From NCBI GenBank assembly GCA_902806095.1, contig CADCVF010000044.1:1-36582 (forward strand): DNA of 36,582 bases, read 5' to 3'. The stretch comes from an uncultured Rubrobacteraceae bacterium. Its GTDB lineage: Bacteria > Actinomycetota > Rubrobacteria > Rubrobacterales > Rubrobacteraceae. Positions 1 to 8,663 of the stretch are shown here, in pieces. The notes under the pieces were generated by a model. That model made no database searches and was not told the origin of the DNA. It saw only the letters and a program-made list of their open reading frames with translations. Positions within the stretch are counted from its first letter, which is position 1. The number at the start of each line of letters is the position of its first letter. Both the position numbers and the translations under genes were made by a program.

Positions 1-2
1 GG

Positions 3-977
3 CCCGAGGCGCTCGCCGTCTTTGGCGCGTGGGTCGCAAATTGCTACTGGTTCCTGATGCTCGCGTTGGCCGGCATCTACTTGCCCCTGCTCTTCCCCAA
101 CGGACGGTTGCTCTCACGTAGGTGGCTCCCTGTCGCCGTGCTCGGGGGGATCGGGACGTTGGGCATAGTTCTCCTGCGCGCACTCATGGATACCATTCCC
201 GTAAACGAAGCCCCCGATTACGTGATCGCCAACCCTGTAGGGATCGAGGGTCTGGACAAGCCCGGAGACCTCCCTATATTCGGTTCGCTCACTGGTCTTT
301 TCCTCGCCGGAATCGCCGGGGCGGTTGCGTCAGTAGTGGTGCGCTTCCGTCGCTCGCGCGGCGTCGAGCGCCAGCAGATGAAGTTGTTCACCTACGTTAT
401 CGTGGTGTTGATCGGCAGCTCTGTCCTCGCCAGCACTATCTCTGACGTGACCGGGGTAGGGTGGCTGGGGGAGAGCGGTTTCGTACTCAGCATGATAGGA
501 CTCATGTGTCTGCCGATAGCTGTGGGCATTGCGATCCTCCGCTACCGCCTCTACGAGATAGACCTCATCATCAACCGCACCCTGGTCTACGGTCCCCTCA
601 CGGCGACGTTGGCGCTGGTGTATTTCGGCGGGGTGGCGACGACCCAACTCGTGTTCCGTACGCTTACAGGCCAACAGCAGCAGCCCCAAATGGCCATAGT
701 CGTCTCCACCCTCGTGATAGCAGCACTGTTCAACCCACTGCGTCGGCGCATCCAGGCGTTTATCGACAGGCGCTTCTACCGCAATAAGTACGACGCCAGA
801 AAGACCCTCGAAGTCTTCTGTGCCAGATTGCGCAACGAGACGGATCTGGACGCGCTGAACGACGAACTGGTCGAGGTGGTCAGGGAGACGATACAACCCG
901 CGCACGTCTCGCTCTGGCTACGTCCCGATACATCTGTTAAGGGTAAGCAGGCAGACCTGCCGACTGTCGCTACATGA
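3..977 (+). CDS. Multi-pass membrane protein, 5' end beyond the window
   Basis: The frame is open to the left edge, so the gene starts outside; an internal ATG at 57 is not the true start. About seven hydrophobic helices are visible, followed by a cytoplasmic tail with a YRLYEIDLIINRTLVYG segment, a DRRFYRNKYDA motif and an ending VVRETIQPAHVSLWLRP. This module is common in Actinobacteria and Chloroflexi, either alone or fused upstream of GAF/histidine-kinase domains. Here it stops shortly after the SLWLRP segment, so there is no kinase domain. The next gene starts 12 bases downstream, which suggests co-transcription. A signalling or sensory role is inference; no catalytic motif is seen. Confidence 0.75.
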   Translation, partial: PEALAVFGAWVANCYWFLMLALAGIYLPLLFPNGRLLSRRWLPVAVLGGIGTLGIVLLRALMDTIPVNEAPDYVIANPVGIEGLDKPGDLPIFGSLTGLFLAGIAGAVASVVVRFRRSRGVERQQMKLFTYVIVVLIGSSVLASTISDVTGVGWLGESGFVLSMIGLMCLPIAVGIAILRYRLYEIDLIINRTLVYGPLTATLALVYFGGVATTQLVFRTLTGQQQQPQMAIVVSTLVIAALFNPLRRRIQAFIDRRFYRNKYDARKTLEVFCARLRNETDLDALNDELVEVVRETIQPAHVSLWLRPDTSVKGKQADLPTVAT

Positions 978-989
978 CCCTCAGACCCG

Positions 990-1472
990 ATGAGCCCGCT
1001 CGCCGCCGTCATCGCCGACACTCACCTACCGCGGCGCTCCAAAGCATTGCCGGAGGGCCTGCTACCCCACCTGGAGCGTGCCGCCCTGATCCTGCACGCC
1101 GGCGACCTGATGGATTCCACACTACTCGACGACTTGGCCGTCTACGCCCCCGTCCGGGCGGTGCAGGGAAACCTCGACCCTCCAGAGACCGGGTTGCCGG
1201 AGGTGCTCCGGTTCGAGTTCGGCGGCGTGAGGATGGCAATGATCCACGACTCGGGACCGAAACGGGGACGCCGAAACAGGATGAGGCGGCGATTTCCGGA
1301 GGCGCGGGTGGTCGTCTTCGGTCACTCACATATCCCCTGGCTCGATGACGAAGACGGGCTTCTGCTGCTCAACCCGGGCAGTCCGACGGACAGGCGGAGG
1401 CAGCCCGAGCACACGTTCGCATTGCTCTGGGTGGAGGGCGGCGAGGTACGTGCGGAGGTGCTGGCGTTGTGA
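990..1472 (+). CDS. YfcE-family metallophosphoesterase
   Basis: 160 residues, the usual size for small YfcE/MJ0936-type phosphodiesterases. The calcineurin-like metal-binding motifs are all present in order: D-T-H at residues 10-12, GD at 38-39, GNLD at 60-63, a His at about 86, GHSH at 111-114 and the NPGS element at 128-131. The family hydrolyses phosphodiesters using two divalent metals; the physiological substrate is unknown. ATG at 990 is chosen because it places the first metal-binding motif close to the N-terminus, as is usual in the family. It lies 12 bases after the membrane-protein gene and 55 bases before the channel gene. Confidence 0.85.
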   Translation: MSPLAAVIADTHLPRRSKALPEGLLPHLERAALILHAGDLMDSTLLDDLAVYAPVRAVQGNLDPPETGLPEVLRFEFGGVRMAMIHDSGPKRGRRNRMRRRFPEARVVVFGHSHIPWLDDEDGLLLLNPGSPTDRRRQPEHTFALLWVEGGEVRAEVLAL

Positions 1473-1514
1473 GGCCGACGGAGTCTCTTGTCCGAGGGAG
1501 GCAAGCCGCTCGAC

Positions 1515-1520
1515 TATAAT
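1515..1520 (+). promoter_or_regulatory. Consensus -10 box directly before a GTG start
   Basis: A perfect TATAAT lies 7 bases before the GTG at 1528, and no Shine-Dalgarno sequence is visible there. A TTGTCC at 1488-1493 could act as a -35 element, but the 21-base spacing is longer than optimal. The arrangement fits a leaderless mRNA that begins at or next to the GTG codon, a common start mode in Actinobacteria. Confidence 0.5.
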
Positions 1521-1527
1521 TCCGCCC

Positions 1528-2658
1528 GTGGCGGAGGACGAAAGCAGAAGATCAAGCGACAGAGACTTCCAGGAGAGAAGGTCGTACGAGCCACGGCTGG
1601 CGCTGCGGCGAGTACAGAGCGCCGTCCTGGCGCTCGTAATCATTACCGCTGTAGGCGTTTTTGGGTACATGGTCTTCGAGGGATGGAGCTTTACCGACGC
1701 TCTGTACATGACCGTGATCACCCTTACCACGGTAGGATACAGGGAGGTTCGTGTGCTCGACGCATCAGGGCAGTTGTGGACCATGCTCCTCCTGATAACG
1801 GGTGTGGGCACGCTTTTCTACGCTGCAGTATCCTCCGTTGAGCTGGTGGTCGAAGGAACGGTGCGGGGCTACTTCGAAAGGAGAAGGGTGAAGGCGGCGA
1901 TCGGCAGGCTAGACGGCCACTACGTCCTGTGTGGCTACGGCAGGGTCGGAAGGCAGGTCGCCCGCGAGTTCGCGGCTGACGACGTGCCTTTCGTGATCGT
2001 CGAACATGACCAGGATGTCCTGGAGGAGTGCCTGGCCGAGGGTTATCTCGCGCTGCTCGGCGAAGCCTCGGACGACGAAGTCCTCGAGGAGGCAGGCATC
2101 CTGCGCGCAGGGGGACTCATCGCGGCCGTCGACACCGACGCGGACAACGTCTTCGTGGTGCTCTCGGCGCGAAAGCTCAACCCGAAACTTCACATCGTCG
2201 CCCGCGCCTCCTCGGAAGAGTCGGCGGCCAAGCTCGAGATGGCGGGGGCCGACCGCACCCTCTCGCCTTACGCCGTTGGTGGCAGGCGGCTCGCCTCGCT
2301 CGCCACGCAACCTCTGGTCGTCGACTTTCTGGACATCGTCACGCGTGGCGAGAAAGGAATCGAGTTCCGCCTGGAAGAGTTCTCCGTTCCCGAGGACTCG
2401 ACCATCGCCGAGCGCACCATCGGTGAGCTCGAGATCGGGGAGAGGACCGGCGCCATAGTCCTCGCCTTCCGCACCCCGGAAGGTAACTTCGACACCACGC
2501 TCTCGGCGGATGATCGTCTGCACGCCGGCGACACACTCATCGTGCTCGGGAGCCGAGGCCAGATAGAGCGCCTGGAGCAACTCATGCGAGGAGAAGAGGT
2601 AGGGGCAGTTCGCGAACTGCCTCCGCAACCCACTACCCCCTACTCTCTCGGACGGTAG
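1528..2658 (+). CDS. Potassium channel with RCK (TrkA-N/TrkA-C) domains
   Basis: 376 residues from GTG 1528. A two-helix pore module comes first (TM about 31-50, pore loop with selectivity filter TVGY at 68-71, TM about 84-106). It is followed by a TrkA_N/RCK nucleotide-binding domain with the glycine motif GYGRVG at 136-141, and a TrkA_C domain near the C-terminus. The product should be a ligand-gated K+ channel of the MthK/Kch type in the plasma membrane. Arg follows the filter where many channels have Gly-Asp or Gly-Glu. The frame stays open upstream to 1345, but that part overlaps the phosphoesterase gene and reads as low-complexity shadow, so the GTG next to the TATAAT box is preferred. 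Its 3' end overlaps the convergent gene by 19 bases. Confidence 0.85.
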   Translation: MAEDESRRSSDRDFQERRSYEPRLALRRVQSAVLALVIITAVGVFGYMVFEGWSFTDALYMTVITLTTVGYREVRVLDASGQLWTMLLLITGVGTLFYAAVSSVELVVEGTVRGYFERRRVKAAIGRLDGHYVLCGYGRVGRQVAREFAADDVPFVIVEHDQDVLEECLAEGYLALLGEASDDEVLEEAGILRAGGLIAAVDTDADNVFVVLSARKLNPKLHIVARASSEESAAKLEMAGADRTLSPYAVGGRRLASLATQPLVVDFLDIVTRGEKGIEFRLEEFSVPEDSTIAERTIGELEIGERTGAIVLAFRTPEGNFDTTLSADDRLHAGDTLIVLGSRGQIERLEQLMRGEEVGAVRELPPQPTTPYSLGR

Positions 2659-4091
2659 ATCACCATGTCGGCGAGACGGTCTGTCCTCTGGTAGTGATCG
2701 TGTATCTCCTCGAGCATCCGCGGGGTCCACCTGTCGCGCTTTATCTCCCTCGCGAACGGAGGGCTCCAGATCATGATCAGGGGAAACTTCTCCTCACCTA
2801 TGTCCTTCAGGATCGGTCTCTGGTCCCAGTCACCGTCGCGGGAGAGCTGGGTCATCTCGAAGGGCTGGAAGTAGATCCTGCGCCCCTGCCGGGGAAGGAG
2901 GCCCATGTAGTCGTCTGTGAGCACAGGCCCGTCCGCTCTCGCCACCATGCGGGATAGCTGCGCGACCTCGCCCCGCTGCTCGATGACGTAGTTCTGCAAG
3001 CCTGAAGGGACCCGCGACGATTGTGCGAGCGCCAGTACCTGGACCGCGAGAAGCGCTATCAGGGCGATCCGTAGCCGCGGACGCTTGCGCTGCCAGGCGA
3101 TAAAGGCCCCGGTTGCAAGGCCGAGCGCCGCCGACAACTCCAGGAGATAGTTCACGTCGGAACCCACCTTGCCGACGAGCACCGCCGAAGGGATGCTGGC
3201 GAGCAGATAGGGCCCGACGAGCCACCACGAACGATTCCCCTTGCGCGGCGTAAACAGGAGGAACGCTAGCGAGCCGAGCAGTAGCAGCGGGCAGGCGAGG
3301 AGCGCGCCGAGGGCGTTGAGGCTGACCCGCTCCCAGCGGAAATCATTGAGGTTGGCGGTTACGGTGTTGAGGAAGAACCCGCCTCCGGTGAAGATATTGA
3401 GGAGCGCGAACACGACCAGGCCTGCTCCGCCGGCGATCGCGGCCGTCTCCAGCGCCCTGCGGCGCTGGCCCTGGGCCACGAGCCACACGAAAGCCGCGAG
3501 CGGCGCGGCCAACATGTAAGTCTGGCGGGTATAAACGGCCGCAACGAGAAGCAGGGCCGAGACGAACACGCTCCAGCGCTTCTCGGGCCAGCGCGCGACG
3601 ACGAGCAAGCCGGCCCAGGAGAGCGCCAGCCCAAGCGAGTCGACCCTTGAGAGCGACGACCAGCGCACGACGTAGGGCATGGACGGGAAGATCAGACCGC
3701 CCGCTATCGCCGCTATCCTGTCTTTGGTCAACGCGTGCAGGGTAAGCCCCACGAAAAGCGCCACGGCGGCGACGCTGAGGAGTGAGATCAGACGCCCGTA
3801 CCAGAGTGCCGGCCCGAACAGCCACACCAATGGCACCTGGGCGAGCATGAAGAGCGGAGGATAGTTGGAGACGACGTAGGGCGCCGTGGTGAGGTCGGTC
3901 CTGTAGATATCTTGAAACTGCGCGAGTCTTACGGACTGGTCGAGCAGCGGACCCTCACCGTAGTTGAGCGGGTAAGGGAAAGCGAGCGCGTCCCACCCGT
4001 GCCGCAAGAACAGTAGGGCGGCGAGACCCTGGGCCAGGAGCAACAGGGCTGTGGCGGCAAAGAGCGCGACCCGGCGCGTCCGCCCGCCCAT
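2640..4091 (-). CDS. GT39-like membrane glycosyltransferase
   Basis: 483 residues from ATG 4091, preceded by a GGAG about 12 bases upstream. The protein has about ten hydrophobic helices and a C-terminal soluble tail. The layout resembles polyprenyl-phosphate-dependent mannosyl- or arabinosyltransferases (ArnT/PMT superfamily): an acidic NYGEGPLLDQ stretch in the first extracytoplasmic loop, then SNYPPLF and the TRQTY segment. The donor would be a polyprenyl-phosphate sugar and the acceptor a cell-surface molecule, but neither can be told from the sequence. The open frame extends upstream to 4268, yet this extra part overlaps the promoter of the divergent SPFH operon and is not hydrophobic, so the shorter start is preferred. 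Confidence 0.7.
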   Translation of the reverse strand: MGGRTRRVALFAATALLLLAQGLAALLFLRHGWDALAFPYPLNYGEGPLLDQSVRLAQFQDIYRTDLTTAPYVVSNYPPLFMLAQVPLVWLFGPALWYGRLISLLSVAAVALFVGLTLHALTKDRIAAIAGGLIFPSMPYVVRWSSLSRVDSLGLALSWAGLLVVARWPEKRWSVFVSALLLVAAVYTRQTYMLAAPLAAFVWLVAQGQRRRALETAAIAGGAGLVVFALLNIFTGGGFFLNTVTANLNDFRWERVSLNALGALLACPLLLLGSLAFLLFTPRKGNRSWWLVGPYLLASIPSAVLVGKVGSDVNYLLELSAALGLATGAFIAWQRKRPRLRIALIALLAVQVLALAQSSRVPSGLQNYVIEQRGEVAQLSRMVARADGPVLTDDYMGLLPRQGRRIYFQPFEMTQLSRDGDWDQRPILKDIGEEKFPLIMIWSPPFAREIKRDRWTPRMLEEIHDHYQRTDRLADMVIYRPRE

Positions 4092-4217
4092 GTGGGCCGC
4101 TTTCTCCAAACCAGTACTCGTCGCCAGGCCCTTCCGTATGCTCGAACTCAGGCTCTGTATCCTACCGCTTTTGGCGCCGGCGATGCGCGAACGACCCCCG
4201 ACGGACCCCGGTCCGGG

Positions 4218-4245
4218 TTGTGCGGTGGGCGGCACCGTGTAGTAT
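4218..4245 (+). promoter_or_regulatory. Candidate promoter of the SPFH operon
   Basis: TTGTGC at 4218-4223, a 16-base spacer and TAGTAT at 4240-4245 make a sigma-70-like promoter. The start of transcription would be near 4252, about 33 bases before the GTG at 4285. The -10 matches five of six consensus positions; the -35 is weak. Confidence 0.4.
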
Positions 4246-4284
4246 GGAGGTGAGCATCGCCCTAACATTCAGGAGGGTTATCTG

Positions 4285-5901
4285 GTGGAGACGCTCGGCG
4301 AGCAGGCGCGGAATCTTACGGAGGGAGTAGTTCGGGAAGAGTCCGAGCAGTTCAGGATCGACGCCAGGGACTTCCTCTCGGCGCGGGAGCGTGGGGGGAC
4401 TACAGGGACTCGTATAGACCAGCAGACGGCGGCACTCACCGATGCCGCCGAGATCGTCAACCGCAGCTTCCCCACGCTGGAGCCATCGGGGAGGTTCATA
4501 AACATGATCTCACCCGTCGTAATCCCTAATCGCCAGTCGCTGTTCTGGCGCCTGATGCCCATAGGGATGATGGTAGTGTTCCTCTTCGTCGGCGCGCTGG
4601 TGACGCTCGGTATAGCGGGCTTCGCCGGCGACGGGGTGGCCCTGGCGCTCTTCGGGCCGCATCTGTGGCTGCTTCTGGTCCTGCTGGCCTTCTTCTCCTG
4701 GTGGCGCCAGAGCGTCGTTATGGTCCCCGACGGTTGCAGGGCCGTCGTCACCCGCTTCGGGAAGCTCGAGGAGGTCGTCGAGGCCGGGCGGAAGCTGCTC
4801 TTCAACCCGTGGAAGCAGGTCAGTTACATCGTCAACACGACGAGGGAGTACCCTTACAACGCCCCCATAAGGGAGGCTCCGACGGCCAGCAGGGTGAACG
4901 CCAGCGTCGACCTGTTTCTGCAGTTCAAGATCGAGGACCCCGCCGAGTTCATCTTCACGGTGGGCGGGGTCAAGGGGTTCTCGGACAAGCTGGAGAACGC
5001 GATCAGCGAGGTCACCCGTGCCCTTATCTACGAGCAGCGGGCCGAGGACATCTACGACCTGGTCGGTGAGAGTACCCAGAAGTTCCTCGACTCCCTGAAC
5101 GAGCAGTTCCTCCCCGCCGTGCGCTTCACGAACGCGAACATAACGCACGCCGAGCCGTCGAGCCAGGAGTACAGGATGGATCTCGCAGCCCCCGAGATGG
5201 TCAGGGTGGCGAAAGGGGCTTATACGTACGAATACGAGCTCAGGCTCCGCAAGGAGCAGGACGAGGGCGAGCTCAGGGGCGAGCTGGCCTCGCTCAGGGA
5301 GACGCTATCTGTGATCAGCGCCGAGATAGCGACCTTCCAGGCACAGATCGACACCGCCCGCGAACGCGAGACGAACCGGGCCAATGCCAGCGCCCGCGAG
5401 CGGATGGTCGAGGCCGAGAGCGAGGCGAACGCGAACGCCGCGCTGCTCGAGGCCCAGGCGCTGGATATCAGGGCCGTAAGCAGCGCGGCAGCGCCGGAGA
5501 TCCTTGAGTACCGTTTCCAGCAGGACGTCCTGGAGAGGCTCGCCGCTGTCGCCGGCAGGCTGCCGCAGGTGGTACAGATCGGGGCCATAGACGGGGATGA
5601 CGCTGTGGATTTCCTGGAGATCTCGCGCCGTATGATCGGGACCGGAGGCGAGCCTCTGTTCACGCCCGAGGACATGCAGGCCATAAGAGACAGGATGGAG
5701 GAGATACGGGCCCGCATCCGCGACCGTGCCGGCGAACTCGAAAGCCTCTCGGACGGCCACGGGCCAGGCCCCGAAGTGGAACCGCAGCAGGCCGAAGATG
5801 AGACCGCCGACAGGGTAGAGGAGATTCGGCAATCCGTAACGGATGAGGCCGTGCGCGAGCGCGTAGAACGTCTCGGCCATGACGGGGAGGAGGGACGATG
5901 A
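4285..5901 (+). CDS. SPFH/band-7 domain membrane protein 1
   Basis: 538 residues from GTG 4285, with an AGGAGGG ribosome-binding site at 4271-4277 (7-base spacing). The order is: a polar N-terminal region of about 90 residues, a hydrophobic hairpin (about 91-136), an SPFH/band-7 domain (about 140-310, starting RQSVVMVPDGCRAVVTRFGK), a long Ala/Glu/Arg-rich coiled coil (about 310-400) and an acidic tail. SPFH proteins (HflK/HflC, stomatin, flotillin) assemble into rings or cages on membranes and organise proteases, channels or lipid domains. The gene overlaps the next SPFH gene by four bases (ATGA), so the two probably form a hetero-oligomer as HflK and HflC do. Sequence relation to HflKC itself is not claimed. 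No protease gene is adjacent. Confidence 0.8.
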   Translation: METLGEQARNLTEGVVREESEQFRIDARDFLSARERGGTTGTRIDQQTAALTDAAEIVNRSFPTLEPSGRFINMISPVVIPNRQSLFWRLMPIGMMVVFLFVGALVTLGIAGFAGDGVALALFGPHLWLLLVLLAFFSWWRQSVVMVPDGCRAVVTRFGKLEEVVEAGRKLLFNPWKQVSYIVNTTREYPYNAPIREAPTASRVNASVDLFLQFKIEDPAEFIFTVGGVKGFSDKLENAISEVTRALIYEQRAEDIYDLVGESTQKFLDSLNEQFLPAVRFTNANITHAEPSSQEYRMDLAAPEMVRVAKGAYTYEYELRLRKEQDEGELRGELASLRETLSVISAEIATFQAQIDTARERETNRANASARERMVEAESEANANAALLEAQALDIRAVSSAAAPEILEYRFQQDVLERLAAVAGRLPQVVQIGAIDGDDAVDFLEISRRMIGTGGEPLFTPEDMQAIRDRMEEIRARIRDRAGELESLSDGHGPGPEVEPQQAEDETADRVEEIRQSVTDEAVRERVERLGHDGEEGR

Positions 5902-7223
5902 CCGAAACCATGGAGGAGCGGTTTCAGACACAGACCGCCGCCAGGATGCAGGAGTTCTCCAAAATAAAAGAGGTCGTCTCGGGCTGGTCAGGGGTGAGGC
6001 AGTACCTGAGGGGCGGTGACGAGGGCCAGATCGTACCCGTCGTCATACCCAAGGACCGCAGGCGCTACGGCTGGTTGTTGTTGCTCGGCGTCGCAATCTA
6101 CATGCTCGGCTTCGCACTCTTCTCGGGGAGCGCGGCACTAGCCGTCATTGCCGTGCTCGCTGCGATAGTCTTCTTCGGCCTCGCGCTGCTGTGGTTGTGG
6201 CGGGGCGCCATCGTCGAGATAGAGCAGGGGACGACGGGCGTGCGCTCGCGCTACGGGAGGATCGAGGGTACCCTCTCGCCTGGACGCCACTACCTCTGGC
6301 GGCCGTGGGACAGGGTCGAGTTCGTCGTCGACACGGCGACGGAGATCCCTTACCTCGCGCCCGTTGCCGACTGCCCGACGCGGGAGAACGTGCCGCTGAA
6401 GGCGATAGAGTTCTTCCTGAAGTTCAGGATAGTGGACCCGCTCGCCTTCGTGCGCGTGATCGGCGCCTCGAACTTCGACCTCGTCCTCTCCAGCGCGGTG
6501 CAGGATGCGATCCGGCAGCGCAGCCGCCAGGTGAGCACGGAGAAGGCATACGACCTGCGCGGCAGCGACGTCGGGGACATGCAGGAGTACCTGAACCGCC
6601 AGCTTGCCCACTACGGGGTCCGCATCCTCGGCGCCAACATCCCCGACGTGCAACTCCCCGACCAGTACCAGCAGCACCTCGCAACCCGCGAGCGCGTGGC
6701 CAAAGAGCTCGCAGCCTACGAGCGCGAGTGGGAGCTGACCCGCAAGCAGCGCATCGACACGCTCCTCATGGAAATAGAACGTTCCAAGAAAGACCGCAAC
6801 GCCCGCCTCATAGAAGTGAAGGAAGCCCGCAACCGCGCCCGCCAGGACGTCGCGCGTATGCTCGAAGAGCAGGAGACCGAGGCCCAGCGCGTGCGCCTGG
6901 AGATAGAGACGCGCGGCCGCGCCGCCCTCACGGAGGCCGAGAACGAGGCCACAGCCCTGCGGCACCTCGGCCAGGCACATAGGGACAACCGCGCCGTGGT
7001 CGGCTACGAGCTCGCCCGCCGCAGGGTCGAGGTCGGCGAGAAGCTCATGCAGCAGGCCCCTCGCCCCGTCCTCATCCGCGGCGAAGGAGGCGAGCAGTCA
7101 GCCCTCTCCACCCTCATCCTCGCCAGGCTCCTCCCGCAGCTGACAGAGGACGGCTCGACAGTCCAGAACACCCGCGAAACCCTGCGCGAGACGGTGCGGG
7201 ATCTCGGCGACGGCGAAGAGTAG
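5898..7223 (+). CDS. SPFH/band-7 domain membrane protein 2
   Basis: 441 residues, starting inside the stop of the first SPFH gene (ATGA overlap), which implies coupled translation and fixed stoichiometry. A polar N-terminus of about 50 residues precedes two hydrophobic helices (about 55-101). An SPFH domain follows (about 102-275; it begins WRGAIVEIEQGTTGVRSRYG), then a charged coiled coil rich in Arg, Glu and Ala (about 275-375). It shares the overall architecture of its partner but the sequences differ clearly, so this is an old duplication. It is the last gene of the operon; a palindromic repeat at 7261-7284 separates it from the convergent gene and may help end transcription. Confidence 0.8.
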   Translation: MTETMEERFQTQTAARMQEFSKIKEVVSGWSGVRQYLRGGDEGQIVPVVIPKDRRRYGWLLLLGVAIYMLGFALFSGSAALAVIAVLAAIVFFGLALLWLWRGAIVEIEQGTTGVRSRYGRIEGTLSPGRHYLWRPWDRVEFVVDTATEIPYLAPVADCPTRENVPLKAIEFFLKFRIVDPLAFVRVIGASNFDLVLSSAVQDAIRQRSRQVSTEKAYDLRGSDVGDMQEYLNRQLAHYGVRILGANIPDVQLPDQYQQHLATRERVAKELAAYEREWELTRKQRIDTLLMEIERSKKDRNARLIEVKEARNRARQDVARMLEEQETEAQRVRLEIETRGRAALTEAENEATALRHLGQAHRDNRAVVGYELARRRVEVGEKLMQQAPRPVLIRGEGGEQSALSTLILARLLPQLTEDGSTVQNTRETLRETVRDLGDGEE

Positions 7224-7260
7224 TCTCACGGCACAAACGTCATTTTCGCCTTCCCTCTAG

Positions 7261-7284
7261 TCATTCCCGCGGAAGCGGGAATCC
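7261..7284. repeat. Dispersed palindromic repeat, copy 1
   Basis: TCATTCCCGC and GCGGGAATCC face each other around a short loop. Copies 2 (8577-8606) and 3 (26951-26976) carry the same ATTCCCG...CGGGAAT arms. Translated by chance, such repeats give the FRGND or FPRKRES peptides often seen in spurious ORFs. This copy lies between convergent genes, where it could serve as a bidirectional terminator. Confidence 0.8.
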
Positions 7285-7363
7285 ACGACGCGGCGGTCGC
7301 TCCGGGCGAACGTGGAGGCGTTCTCGGTCATCCTCGAGGCTGGGAGCGAAAAGGGTCCTCCGG

Positions 7364-8509
7364 CTACTCCGCGATGACCCTCCTGTAGGCGTCGGGGTCG
7401 GTGGCGCCCTCGCAGTTGAAGAGCAGGACGCGGGTCTCCCCGCCCACGCCAAGCGTCCTGCGCGCCTCCGCTCCCTCGTCGCGCAGGAGCTCCAGCAGAC
7501 CGCCGAGCCCGGCCGCACCGGTCTCGCCCGATACGACGCCTGATTCGGCCGCGAGGCGCATGGCTTCGCGTGCAGGTTCGTCGTCCACGGCGACGAGGAG
7601 GTCGATGCCCCTGGATACGGTCGGCCAGGCGACGAGTGAAGGCCTGCCGCAGTTGAGACCCGACATGATGGAATCGTGTGGTCCGGGCAGGGAGACCAGG
7701 CGCCCCGCGGCAACCGACTCGAGCAAACAGTCCGCCCTCGCGGGCTCGACGCTCATGAGCTTCGGGTGCGACGATGCACCGGGGCTGCGGAAGTGGCGGG
7801 CCACGGCCGCGGCGAAGGCGCCGACGCCGACCTGCACGACCACCAGGTTGGGTCCCGCTTCGCCCCTCCTCTCGAGCTCGTCGTCGGTCTCCCAGAGCAT
7901 CGTCGCATAGCCTTCGATCACCCACCAGGGTATACGCTCGTAGCCGGGCCAGGACATGTCCGAGATCACGAGCGCATCTTCACCTTCTTCCTCGGCCGAG
8001 ATCTTGACGGCCTCGTCGTAAGTGCCATCGACCGCTATGACCTCGGCGCCCTCGCGGGCAATGGCCTCCTGGCGTGCCGCAGCCATGTCCTCGGGCACGA
8101 AGATCTTCGCCCCGAGATCCAGCAGCCGCGCCACCCGCGCCACCGCGCGCCCGTGGTTGCCATCGGTGGCTGCTACGAGCGACAGCGGCCGCAAGGGCTC
8201 GAGTCTTGCCTCGATCTCCCCGATCTCCTCCCAACCCCCGAAACCATCGTCCCCAAGACGCTCCTCCAAAGCCCTGTATACCGCCCACGATGCTCCAAGG
8301 ACCTTGAAAGCGGGCAGCCCTAGCCGATTGGATTCGTCCTTCACGAAGACCTTCCCGACGCCTAGAGCGGCAGCGATCCCCGGAGCGTCCACCAGGGGCG
8401 TCTCCTCGTAGCCAGGCAGCCGGCGGTGGAACTGTAGGGGCGTCCGATCCGGATACGGGCCGTCGAGAATCTCCCTGGCATTAGGGTTGAAGAGCGTCCT
8501 TATGCTCAT
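7364..8509 (-). CDS. Diaminopropionate ammonia-lyase-like PLP enzyme
   Basis: 381 residues from ATG 8509. This is a fold-type II PLP enzyme. Lys69 in the segment LPAFKVLGASWA is the expected Schiff-base lysine, AATDGNHGRAVA is the phosphate-contacting Asn/Gly loop, and QVGVGAFAAAVARH is the Gly-rich PLP-phosphate loop. The later HDSIMSGLNCG motif is characteristic of the diaminopropionate ammonia-lyase (DpaL/YgeX) group, which converts 2,3-diaminopropionate to pyruvate and ammonia. Threonine dehydratase is the main alternative given the isoleucine genes next door, but that motif and the length favour the DpaL group. The gap of 154 bases to cimA holds repeat copy 2. Confidence 0.75.
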   Translation of the reverse strand: MSIRTLFNPNAREILDGPYPDRTPLQFHRRLPGYEETPLVDAPGIAAALGVGKVFVKDESNRLGLPAFKVLGASWAVYRALEERLGDDGFGGWEEIGEIEARLEPLRPLSLVAATDGNHGRAVARVARLLDLGAKIFVPEDMAAARQEAIAREGAEVIAVDGTYDEAVKISAEEEGEDALVISDMSWPGYERIPWWVIEGYATMLWETDDELERRGEAGPNLVVVQVGVGAFAAAVARHFRSPGASSHPKLMSVEPARADCLLESVAAGRLVSLPGPHDSIMSGLNCGRPSLVAWPTVSRGIDLLVAVDDEPAREAMRLAAESGVVSGETGAAGLGGLLELLRDEGAEARRTLGVGGETRVLLFNCEGATDPDAYRRVIAE

Positions 8510-8576
8510 ACCGGATCATGGTACATGCCAATGGCATGACGGAGACCGCTATGGCGCATGGGACTCTGCCTACATC

Positions 8577-8606
8577 TGGATTCCCGCTTGCGCGGGAATG
8601 ACGGAT
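8577..8606. repeat. Dispersed palindromic repeat, copy 2
   Basis: TGGATTCCCGC facing GCGGGAATGACGG, in the opposite orientation to copies 1 and 3. It lies in the 154-base gap between cimA (upstream) and the PLP lyase gene (downstream), both on the minus strand, and may attenuate read-through. Confidence 0.8.
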
Positions 8607-8663
8607 GGGAAGGGTTCAGCGTGCCCGCAGCCCGAATGAGGTCCCGTTCGAATGGGCTCAGTA

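Noticed and set aside
4092-4268. Longer N-terminus for the GT39-like protein
   Set aside because: It is not hydrophobic, covers the promoter of the divergent SPFH operon and shows no family similarity; ATG 4091 is preferred.
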